From Prionace glauca (lineage: Eukaryota > Chordata > Chondrichthyes > Carcharhiniformes > Carcharhinidae): DNA of 64,000 nucleotides. Positions 11,546-20,923 of the stretch are shown one piece after another. Made by a program: the position numbers and the translations under genes. The notes beneath the pieces are model-generated. The model did not search any database and had not been told where the DNA came from. It saw only the letters and a list, made by a program, of their open reading frames with translations. Where the stretch lies: positions 41,668,103 to 41,732,102 of the forward strand of contig CM075760.1 in assembly GCA_037974335.1 (NCBI GenBank), read 5' to 3'. How positions within the stretch are numbered: the stretch's first letter is position 1; each line of letters starts with the position of its first letter.

Positions 11546-12138
11546 TAAATTAAAACATCAACATAGCAATATTTATGAATGGATGATAACTAATGAACAC
11601 AATTGGGCATCTTTGTAAATGGATGGCAACTGATGGAAATAAATATCAACTTTCTGAACATTTATGACCTCTTTCTCTGCCAGAAGATAGGTTCCATTCC
11701 ACAGGAGATTCATGATTCAGAAACATCACACTACCCGAAGACAAGGCCGACAGAAGAGATGGCAACATCTGTAGGTGTATCTCAATCATAACATTACGGG
11801 ACAGGCCTTTGATAGGATGACAATTGTGTTACTCATCTGCTTGAAGACCGGGATTAACCTGAAGCGCAGTTTATGTTGGGAGATATACATATTATACCCA
11901 TACATGGATGAATCTCAGTAAGACATTCGATACTAACATCAGGTCAGAGAGGACAACATTTGGGGGAACTAAGCTCTCCATCAGGAAATTCTCGGTCTCA
12001 TTTATGACACAGAAAAGGACAATTTACAACACAACTGATAGCTTATGGACAACACTTAGGGTTGAATCAACCTCTCAAAAATTGTCCTCCTCAGTCATCA
12101 ACAAATGTGAAATGTGAAGAAAAGACACCAAACTAAAA
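11546..12138. other. No gene recognised
   Basis: AT-rich sequence with short open frames only. Confidence 0.4.
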
Positions 12139-14822
12139 TGAATAGAGTAAAGAACAAAGAACAACACAGCACAGGAAACAGGCCCCTCGGCCCAACGAGC
12201 CCACACTGCCATCTTAACAATGTGTTTTTCCTCCTCCACCCTTGACCCGTGTCGATGCTTATGGTACCCCCATTGGAAACCAGATTAAGGGGAGAATAAT
12301 TTAGGGACAATTTGTTACACCAATCAGCCGAAGAGCACATCTTTGGGGTGTGGGAGGAAACCGGAAAACCCAGAGGAAACTCACGCAACCACAGGGAGAA
12401 GGCGCAAATTCCCAGAGACACTGGCCTAAGTCCATGTATCTGCACAGCCAACAGTGATAGTCACTGAGCTGTTGTGGTGCCCATTTGCTGGTCCAGTTTT
12501 AAGCATACACAAACGACGCAAAGTACTAGGCCACTCTCGAAACATCCAAGAGCAGCCCACGCATGACCCACAGTGTGCATGCCCCTCGTTTGACAACAAA
12601 GTGGACCGACACACCTGTGGAGTAAAAGAGAAAAATATCAACACGTGTAGCATTAGATTTCCAGGAACGTCCCGAGGCTCTGATCCTTATTAAAACCATC
12701 TCCTATAACCCTCCATCCCTAATTTGCTCATGTGTCTATCTAAGTAAACCTTAAACAAGTCCAGCGTGCCTGCCTCCACCACCCTACTTGGCAGTGCATT
12801 CCATACCCCCACGACCCTCTGTGTGAAAAACCTCCCTCTAGCATCCAAATCCCTCACCTTAAGTCATTGTCCCCTCGTGATATTTGTCTCCAATCTAGGA
12901 AAAAGCCTGCCACTGTTTACTCTATCTATACCCTTCTTGATTTTATACACCTCTATTAGATCCACCCTCAATCTCCGTCTTTCTAAGGAAAACAGTCCCA
13001 GTTTACCAAATCTTTCCTCATAACCCAGTCCTTCCATACCAGGCAGCATCCTGGTAAACCTCCTCTGCGCTCTCTCCAGGGTTTCCACGTCCTTCCTGTA
13101 GTCAGGTGACCAGAACTGGACGCAGTACTCCAAATGCGGTCTAACCAACGTTCTGGAACAAAGAAGAACAAGGAACAACCCAGCACGGGAAACAGGCCCT
13201 TCGGCCCAACGAGCCTGCGCCGCCATTTCAACAAAGCATTTTCCTACACCTACCCTGCCCCGTGTGTATGCGAATGGTACCCCTAATGTAGCCAGATTCA
13301 GGGGAGAATAGTGTAGGGTCAATTTGATACACCAATCAGCCTAAGAGCGTATCTTTGGGGTGTGGGAGGAAACCGGGGCACCCGGAGGAAACCCACGCAA
13401 CCTCAGGGAGAATGCGCAAACTCCCACAGACACAGGCCCAAATCCATGTATCTGCACAGCTAGCAGTGCTAGTCACTGAGCTGTTGTGGTGCCCGTCTGC
13501 TGGCCCAGGATTAAGCACACACAACAACACAAAGTACTAGGCCACTCTCGAAACCTCCAAGAGCAGCCCACGCACGACCCACCGTGTGCATGTCCCTCGT
13601 TTGACAACAAGGTGGACCAACACCTGCGGATTAAAAGAGACAAAACATTAACATGTAATACTACATTTCCAGTGTCGTCCCGAGGCTCTAACCGTTTTTA
13701 ATACCATCTACTATAACCGTCCATCCCTGCTTCGCTCATGTGTCTATCTAAGTAAACCTTAAACAACTCCAACGTGCCTGCCTCCACCACCAGTTCTGTA
13801 CAACTGTAGCATTGGACGCCAACTCTTATATTCTATACCCCTTCCTATAAAGGCTAGCATACCATAAGCTTTCTTCGCCTGAGTTGCCACCTTCAAAGAC
13901 TTGTGAACTTGCACTCCCAGGTCCCTCTGCATTTCTATACACTTAATAGGTCTACCCTTTATCATGTAACTCCCCTCTACATTATTCCTTCCAAAATGCA
14001 TCACCTCGCATTTATCAGGATTAACTTCCATCTATTTATCTGCCCAATATACCAGCCTATCTATATCCTGCTGTATTGCCAGACACTGCTCCTCACTGCC
14101 CGCCAATCCTGCCATCTTTGTGTCATCTGCAAATTTGCTGATCACACCATGTACGCCCTATTCCAAGACATTTATATATATTACGAATAGAAGAGGTCCC
14201 AGTACTGAGCCCTGTGGCACACAACTGGTGACAGACCTCCAGCTAGAAAAGGACCCATCCACTACTACTCTCTGTCTCCTGTTAACTAGCCAGTTTTCAA
14301 TCCATCTAGATACTTTTCCCTGTATCCCATGAGCCTTAACCTTTTCAACCAACCCACCATGAGGGACTTTGTCAAACGCCTTCCTGAAATCCATATAGAC
14401 GACATCAACGGCTTGTTCTTCGTCAACCGTTTTTGTCACCTCCTCAAAAAATTCTACCAGACTCGTAAGGCAAGACCTCCCCTTAACAAAGCCATGCTGC
14501 GTATCCCTAATCAGATCGCAACCCTCCACATGCTGATACATCCTATCCCTAAGAATTTATTCCAACAACTTTCCTACCACTGCCTACAATTACCAGGGTT
14601 ATCCCGACTGCCCTTTTTAAACAACGGTACCACATTATCTACCCTCCAGTCCTCTGGGACCTCACCTGTGTCCAAAGAAGAGACAAAGAATTGCGTCAGA
14701 GGCCTAACAATTTCATCTCTCACCTCTCTAAGCAGCCTGGGATAATTGCCATCAGGCCCCGGAGTTTTATTCGTGGACATTAAAGGTCCTGTGGTCTCCA
14801 ATAGCTCCCTGGGCAACATCCC
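12139..14822 (-). mobile_element. CR1-like LINE, group A, interrupted by a second LINE
   Basis: This minus-strand element has its 3' end at 12,139 (CAAAGAACAACACAGCAC complement, TTCTTTG-type tail). The SINE-like 3' UTR module runs to about 12,700, followed by the ORF2 C-terminus (RRFTRMLPGMEGLGYEERF, SLERRRLRVDLIEVYK). The element is split at 13,156-13,792 and resumes with [48 protein letters not shown] and the KTPGPDG region. The 5' truncation is at about 14,822. The motif-A Ser of FSKAFD is Arg here and there are several stops and frame shifts, so it is inactive. Confidence 0.92.
13156..13792 (-). mobile_element. Nested group-A LINE 3' end
   Basis: A 637-bp 5'-truncated insertion of the same LINE group lies within the host LINE RT. 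It consists of the TTCTTTG-type tail, the SINE-like module and the last codons of ORF2 (VVEAG). It is flanked by the 6-bp target-site duplication GTTCTG at 13,150-13,155 and 13,793-13,798. Its first 550 bp closely match 12,139-12,700, producing a large direct repeat about 1 kb apart. Confidence 0.9.
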
Positions 14823-14879
14823 TCCTTTTAACCAAAATCAACAAAAATATATTCCCATGGATTGAGCCATTTTCATCTG

Positions 14880-16080
14880 ATGCTGCCCTGGCAACATCGG
14901 AACATAGCCACAGGCGTAGGCCACTCAGGTCCTCGAACTGGCCCCACCATTTACAAACATAGAACCCTACAGTGCAGAAACAGGCCCTTCGGCCCATCGA
15001 GTCTGCACCGAACACAATCCCACCCAGACCCCATCCCCATATCCCTACACATTTACCTGCTAATCCCTCTAACCTACACATCCCAGGACACTAAGGGGCA
15101 ATTTTAGCATAGCCAATGAACCTAACCCGCACATCTTTGGACTGTGAGAGGAAACCGGAGCACCCGGAGAAAACCCACGCAGACACGAGGAGAATGTGCA
15201 AACTCCACACAGGCAGTGACCCGAGCCGGGAATCGAACCCAGGACCCTGGAGCTGTGAAGCAGCAGTGCTAACCACTGTGCTACCGTGCCGCCATGATCT
15301 TATTTAATAAGATCATGGCTGATCTGTGGCTGAATCCATTTTGGCTTCGCTAAGTCCATATCTCTTGATACACCTGTTCAATTAAAGAAGACCTCAGACT
15401 TATATGTAACAATTGTACCAGCTCCCACCGGCAATTGCCGAAGAGAGTTCCAATCATTCACCTTTCTCGACATGTACTAATGGTTTCTCTCAACTCTCCT
15501 GAAAGGCCTTTCCCTATTTTTTTCAACTATGGCCTTTTAACCACGAACCTTCAATTAATTGAAACAATCCTTCCCTGTAGGTATTTCATAGGTTTCTATC
15601 AGAACAGCCCTCAACCTTCTGAATTCGAGAGAAAAATGTCTAAATTCGTCTAATCTCTTCTCGCAACTTGCGTTGAACTCCGTCCAGAGTCAACATTTTT
15701 CCAAAGATATGTTGCCCATACTTGCTCACAGTGCTCTAATTGGGGTTGAACAAGGATTGTGCACAATTGGAGCACAACATCTGCCTCCGTATCCCCCATT
15801 CCTTTGGATATAAAGGGAGGCATTCCATTGGTCTTAATGATTATTTTCTGCAGCAGGTCATGACATTTTAAGAAACTATGTGCCGAACCCCAAATCCTGT
15901 TTGGCATCCACTAAATTTAGCGTTGTCCCTTCTAAAAATTATATCTTGATCTATCATTTGGATATTTGACTCTTTGTCCCATAATCTAAGCCCTTAATGA
16001 ATATTGTAAATAATTGAGGCCCCAGACAGATTCCTGCCGTACACCACTTAATCTGCATAATTCAGCAACGGACAGGTACA
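14880..16080 (-). mobile_element. Old CR1-like LINE remnant hosting a SINE
   Basis: A minus-strand 3' end with GGCCACTCAGGTCCTCGA and, after the SINE, AATAAGATCATGGCTGATCTGTGGC is typical of group-C tails. Decayed ORF2 C-terminal sequence continues to at least 15,900 (for example TTGGATATAAAGGGAGGC, equivalent to AFISKG). It is strongly diverged. A full-length SINE sits inside at 14,957-15,292. Confidence 0.75.
14957..15292 (-). mobile_element. Full-length SINE group A
   Basis: About 335 bp on the minus strand. The tRNA-like head reads GGTAGCACAGTGGTTAGCAC with B box GGTTCGATTCC. Then comes the shared module (GTTTCCTC.CAGTCCAAAGATGTGC) and a tail with GGGCCGAAGGGCCTGTTTC. It is nearly identical in plan to 35,074-35,405 on the other strand, so both are young. 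Confidence 0.93.
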
Positions 16081-16684
16081 ATTCATTGCACCATAAATTT
16101 TGGCACCTTGCAGAAGAGGATGTGATATTACATTAATGGATGTGAATTCTTACATTGATACCATGGATCATACCTGACAATGATATTTTCACACTAACTG
16201 TAATTACAAAGTTTTGCCAGCAGATGGAAATAAATCTTGGTGGGTTACATTACATGAAGCATGAACTGCCGCAATACACTGGACACTGCATCTGTTCATT
16301 TTGAATTGGCCTCCATGTGTATATATGTTAGAATGGACTCGTCCATGATTATAATATATTATAACATATAGCACGCTGTTTAAACTGGTATTGCACCAGT
16401 ACATGTCAATGTATACATCACCTTGATCTGAATTTTTCCAGGTAGGATCTAACTTTGCAGTTCTACCACATACAGTTCTGAATGGTGGTGGACATTAAAG
16501 CAATTAACAGCAGCAGGAGCCTCAAATAAAACCTCAATTCTTAATAATGTGAGTGCTCAGCAAATGGAGAAGAACAAAACAGAAACAATTGCTACAATCT
16601 TCCGCCAGAAGTGCCGAGAGGATTTTCCATCTCGGCCTCCTCCTGAGGTCCCCAGCATCACAGATCCAAGCAGCTCAATGCCTT
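16081..16684. other. No gene recognised
   Basis: Unique-looking AT-rich DNA with no repeat I can name. Confidence 0.4.
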
Positions 16685-16790
16685 TCACAGGATAAGATTG
16701 GAACAGGAGTAGGCCATTCGAGCCCGGGAGCCCGCTCCACCATGCAATATGATCATGATTGATCTGTGGCCTAACCCTGTGCTGAAGAGG
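16685..16790 (+). mobile_element. Group-C LINE tail fragment
   Basis: It contains GGAACAGGAGTAGGCCATTC, GCCCGCTCCACCATGCAAT and GATCATGATTGATCTGTGGC. The same motifs appear as the reverse complement in minus-strand group-C copies. Only about 100 bp remain. Confidence 0.6.
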
Positions 16791-16843
16791 TTGGACACTG
16801 CAAGGATTATTGGTCCTGACAATATTTCAGCAATAATAATTGC

Positions 16844-19078
16844 ATCAGAAAGGCAAAAAGGGGCCACGAAATGGCTTTGGCGGGTAGGAGTAAGGAAAAT
16901 CCTAAGGCATTTTACTCCTATATTAGAAACAAAAGGATGGTTAGAGGGAACATTGGTCCTCTCAGGGACAGAGGAGGGGAACTATGCTTGGAGCCTGGGG
17001 GAATGGGGGAGATCTTGAATGAATACTTTGCGTCGGTATTCACTCAGGAGAGGGGTCTGATCTCTGCTGCTGTGCTTGAGAAGTTTGAGGATCCGTTGAG
17101 GGAAATAGTCATCACGAGGGAAGAGGTGTTGGGACTTTTAGACAGTATAAAGACGGATAAATCTCCAGGGCCTGATGGCATCTATCCTAGGCTGCTAAGA
17201 GAGGTGAGGGATGAAATTGCTGGGCCTCTGACGCAAATCTTTGTCTCTTCTTTGGACACAGGTGAGGTCCCAGAGGATTGGCGGATTGCAAATGTAGTAC
17301 CGTTGTTTAAGAAGGGTCAGAGGGATAACCCAGGGAACTATAGGCCAGTGAGCTTGACTTCAGTTATAGGAAAGATAATGAAGAGGATCCTCAAGGATAG
17401 GATGTATGAGCATCTGGAGCGCTGCAATCTGATCAGGGATACGCAGCATGGCTTCGTTACAGGGAGGTCGTGTCTTACGAATCTATTGGAATTTTTTGAA
17501 GAGGTGACAAAAACGGTTGACGAAGGACAAGCCGTTGATGTTGTCTATATGGATTTCAGTAAGGCGTTTGACAAGGTCCCTCACGGTAGGCTGATAGAAA
17601 AGGTGAAGGCTCATGGGATACAAGGCCAGGTATGTAGATGGGTGGAGAACTGGCTTGGGAGGAGGAGACAGCGGGTAGTAGTGGAAGGCTCCTTTTCCAA
17701 TTGGAGGTCTGTCACCAGTGGGGTGCCGCAGGGCTCGGTACTAGGACCTCTACTATTTGTAGTATATATTAATGACTTGGAAGAGGGGGTAGAAAGTGTG
17801 ATCAGCAAATTTGCTGATGACACTAAGATGGTTGGATTGGCGGGTACTGAGGAGCAGTGCCTGGCAATGCAACAGGACATAGACAGGCTGGTAGATTGGG
17901 CAGATAGATGGCAAATGGAATTTAATCTGGAGAAATGCGAGGTGATGCACTTTGGCCGGAATAATGTGGAGGGGAGTAAAACGATAAAAGGTAGAACTAT
18001 CCGGAGTATAGATACGCAGAGAGACCTGGGGGTGCAGGTACACAATTCCCTGAAGGTGTCGGTGCAGGTGCAGAATGTGATGAGGAAAGCGTATGGCATG
18101 TTAGCCTTCATAGGAAGGGGAATAGAATATAAGAGTAGGAGTCTGATGTTGCAGTTGTATAGAACGTTAGTTAGGCCTCACCTGGAGTACTGCGTCCAGT
18201 TCTGGTCGCCGTACTACCGGAAGGATGTAGAGATCCTGGAGAGAGTGCAGAGGAGATTTACCAGGATGTTGCCTGGTATGGAAGGGCTGTCTTACGAGGA
18301 AAGATTGAACGCACTTCGGCTGTTTTCCCTTGAGAGACGTCGGCTGCGGGGGGATCTAATAGAGGTTTATAAGATTATGAAGGGGATAGATAGAGTAAAT
18401 GGAGGTAAGCTTTTTCCGCTATTAGAAATGGATAGAACGAGGGGTCACGGGCTTAGGGTGAGGGGGGCTAGATATAAGACTAATATTAGAGGGCAGTTTT
18501 TCACGCAAAGGGTAGTGGGGATGTGGAATGCACTGCCTAGTAAGGTGGTGGAAGCAGGCACGCTAGGGTTGTTCAAGAGTCATTTGGACAGCCACATGAG
18601 CGGTCTACATATAGGGGGATATAGCAGGCCTTACTAATCATTGTAGGCTTGGGGTTCAGTTTTAGCCTCAGGGATATAGAGTCTTTTAATAATGAATTTT
18701 TTATCCACAGGCATTTAAGTCCAGCAAGGGGTGCGTAAACTGGACCACCTCGAGGGCATCATGACAGCTCAGAGGCTATCTCTGTTGTTGTACGGAGACA
18801 TGGATTTGGGCCTGTGTCCGTGGGAGTTTGCGCATTCTCCCCATGGTTGCTTGGGTTTCCTCCGGGTACTCCGGTTTCCTCCCACATCCCAAAAATGTGC
18901 TTTTAGGCTGATTGATTGGGTAACAAATTGTCCCTATATTGGACCTCCCTGATCCTCACACATTAGGCATAGACTAAAATCATGAATAGGTCACTGACCA
19001 TGGGACGGCGGCGCGGGCTCGTTGGGCCGAAGGGCCTGTTTCCCGTGCTGTGTTGTTCTTTGTTCTTTGTTCTTTGTA
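16844..19078 (+). mobile_element. Young CR1-like LINE, group A, 5'-truncated
   Basis: A 2.2-kb insertion starts just upstream of the RT domain and ends in TTCTTTG repeats. The flanks are AATAAT-rich on both sides, which fits a short target-site duplication but cannot fix its length. The coding part is uninterrupted (next entry). The 3' UTR (18,638-19,078) has an intron-acceptor-like TTTTTTATCCACAG at about 18,695-18,710, then a module shared with SINEs. The endonuclease and ORF1 are missing because of 5' truncation. Confidence 0.95.
16871..18637 (+). CDS. LINE ORF2 reverse transcriptase, C-terminal 588 codons intact
   Basis: This is a 588-residue open frame for the RT part of a CR1-clade ORF2 protein, which copies LINE RNA into nicked target DNA. 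Visible motifs in order: KSPGPDG (finger region, about residue 97), [22 protein letters not shown] with the first catalytic Asp at residue 228, [13 protein letters not shown], and FADD at 314-317 with the second and third Asp. C-terminal blocks follow: LEYCVQFWSPYYRKDVEILE, RRFTRMLPGMEG and SLERRRLRGDLIEVYK. The chosen Met is only the first ATG downstream of the truncation; the true protein began further upstream with an endonuclease domain, as preserved at 49.2-50.7 kb. The absence of stops over 1.77 kb marks a recent insertion. It is not a host gene, and it is unlikely to move autonomously. Confidence 0.93.
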   Translation: MALAGRSKENPKAFYSYIRNKRMVRGNIGPLRDRGGELCLEPGGMGEILNEYFASVFTQERGLISAAVLEKFEDPLREIVITREEVLGLLDSIKTDKSPGPDGIYPRLLREVRDEIAGPLTQIFVSSLDTGEVPEDWRIANVVPLFKKGQRDNPGNYRPVSLTSVIGKIMKRILKDRMYEHLERCNLIRDTQHGFVTGRSCLTNLLEFFEEVTKTVDEGQAVDVVYMDFSKAFDKVPHGRLIEKVKAHGIQGQVCRWVENWLGRRRQRVVVEGSFSNWRSVTSGVPQGSVLGPLLFVVYINDLEEGVESVISKFADDTKMVGLAGTEEQCLAMQQDIDRLVDWADRWQMEFNLEKCEVMHFGRNNVEGSKTIKGRTIRSIDTQRDLGVQVHNSLKVSVQVQNVMRKAYGMLAFIGRGIEYKSRSLMLQLYRTLVRPHLEYCVQFWSPYYRKDVEILERVQRRFTRMLPGMEGLSYEERLNALRLFSLERRRLRGDLIEVYKIMKGIDRVNGGKLFPLLEMDRTRGHGLRVRGARYKTNIRGQFFTQRVVGMWNALPSKVVEAGTLGLFKSHLDSHMSGLHIGGYSRPY

Positions 19079-19814
19079 ATAATGATGATTTGTGCTCTGG
19101 AGCGAGCTGCGCCCCGGCCAATCTATTAAAGTATAGCTACATCACCATCACATACCCAACAGTGTGGAAAATTAGCAGGCATGTTCTATCGCAAAAGGAA
19201 GGGCAAATACATCCCGGCCAATTATCGCCCAATGCGATCTCACTCGATCAAAATAATAGAAAGTATGGAGGATCAAGCGATCAGTAATAATAATAATAAT
19301 AATAATAATCTACTCAATGAAGCTCAGTCTGGGTTCCACTAGGAGCATTCGGTTCCAGAAATCATTTAAACTTAGTCCAAATATAGTGGAAATAGCTGTA
19401 AAAATGAGGTGAGAGTGCCCACCCTCCACATCAACACAACACTTGCCCGATGATGGCATCAAGAACCCTGAGCCAATCTGCAGTCAATGGGGATCCGGGG
19501 GTAAACATTCCACTGGCTTCAGTCACACCGAGTACAGAGTAAGGTGGTTGGGGTTGTTGAAAGCCAATCAGCTCAGTCCCAGGGTATTGCTGCAGGAACT
19601 CGTCAGGATAGTGTGGCCTAATCTTCACCCTTCATTAGAAGGTCAGAAGTGGGATGTTCACTAATGATTGCACACTGTTCAGCACATTAGCGACTCCTCA
19701 GATACTGGAGCAGTCCGTGTCCATATGCAGCAAGACTTAGAACACATTCAGGCTTTGGTTGAGGAGGGGAGAGTAACATTCACGCCACACAGTGTCAGAC
19801 AATGATCTTCTTCA
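19079..19814 (+). mobile_element. Old non-LTR element of another clade (L2/Rex-like)
   Basis: Decayed plus-strand RT sequence differs from the CR1 copies. Translated pieces include AQSGFH followed by a Ser/Val-rich stretch, then KNPEP..G with W-rich SHTEYRVRWLGL (about 19,450-19,600), and a FADDCTMF-like site around 19,640-19,670. I recognise the type as a second shark LINE family but cannot fix the clade. An (AAT)n run at 19,285-19,309 lies inside. Confidence 0.55.
19285..19309. repeat. (AAT)n microsatellite
   Basis: About eight AAT units. Confidence 0.95.
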
Positions 19815-20080
19815 AGGAAGAGAGATTCCTGGCAGTGACCCATTCCTGGCATGGGTCACTATCTGTACGGAGTCTGCACGTTCTCCCCGTGTCTATATGG
19901 GTTTCTTCCGGGTGCTCCGCTTTCCTCCCATAGTCCAAAAGACGCCCTGGTTAGGGTGCATTGGGCCGTGCTAAATTCTCCCTCAGTGTAACCCGAACAG
20001 ATGCTGGAATGTGGCGACTCGGGAATTTTCACAGTAACTTCATTGCAGTGTTAACATAAATTTATTTGTGACGAATGAAC
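19815..20080 (+). mobile_element. SINE group B
   Basis: A truncated head is followed by the shared module (CTGCACGTTCTCCCCGTGTC, GGGTTTCTTCCGGGTGCTCC). The group-B tail (GGCGACTCGGGAATTTTCAC, CAGTAACTTCATTGCAGTG, TTATTTGTGACGAA) completes it. The tail resembles that of HE1-type elasmobranch SINEs. Confidence 0.85.
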
Positions 20081-20094
20081 ACATTTAACATTTG

Positions 20095-20923
20095 GGACCC
20101 TGCGGTACCCCACTGTTAGCTGACCATCACTCGGAAGAAGACCCATTTATTTCCACTCTCTGTTTCTTATCTGTCAATGAATTCTATACCGAGGCCAACA
20201 TATCACTCCCCATCTCACGTGCTTTCATTGGGCCTACCAATATTTGATGAAGAGCCTTCTGAAAGTGCAAATACAGCACGTAAACTGGTTGCATCCCTCC
20301 CCCTCCCTACCCGAACCTATTATTATCCCTCCCCCACCTATTATTTACACTCTTAAAAAATGCAAGTAGTTTTGTTAAGATAAACATGTCTTTCTTAAGC
20401 CCATACTGGTTTCATCAAACTCCGTCCATGCTTTCCAAATATTTTCCTATCATAGATTTGATAACAATCTCTAACTGATGCTGAAATCAGTCTGTAATTT
20501 TTCAGTTTTATTCCCTCTTTCTCTGTATATATCGGGGTTACATTTGTCACCCTCTAACCTGTAGGAACTGTTTCGGCCTGTATAGAATTTTAGAAGATGG
20601 GCAGCAATGTATCCAACATTTCCTGGGCCATTTCCTTCCATATTCTGGGATTACCGGGCCCCAGTGACCAACCAGAATTTCACCCTATTATTTTCCCCAG
20701 AATGATTTTACTAATACTGGTTTCCCTCAATACCGTCTTACAACTACCCCCTTGGTTCCCGAACATTTCTGGGATGGTACTTGTGAGAAGGCAGTGTCAA
20801 ACTTAGTGATCTATTCATTCAATATTTTTTTATTCCCCATTATAATTTCCCTGGATTCGGGCTCTAAGGGATTTACATTTAACTTAACCAATCCTTCTCT
20901 CTTCAGATATTGATATAAACGGT
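20095..20923 (-). mobile_element. Ancient LINE-like remnant
   Basis: Minus-strand decayed RT-like sequence is cut by the LINE starting at 20,924. It appears to resume at about 24,011 (CTTTGCAAATTTATAATTAA, CTCAGGCTTGTTTCTTCTTC). No frame survives. It is probably the oldest layer here. Confidence 0.45.

Noticed and set aside
17611-18111. A 166-codon minus-strand frame
   Set aside because: It is the antisense shadow of the intact LINE reverse transcriptase on the plus strand. Similar antisense frames over other LINEs (for example 21,711-22,193 and 22,321-22,719) were left out for the same reason.
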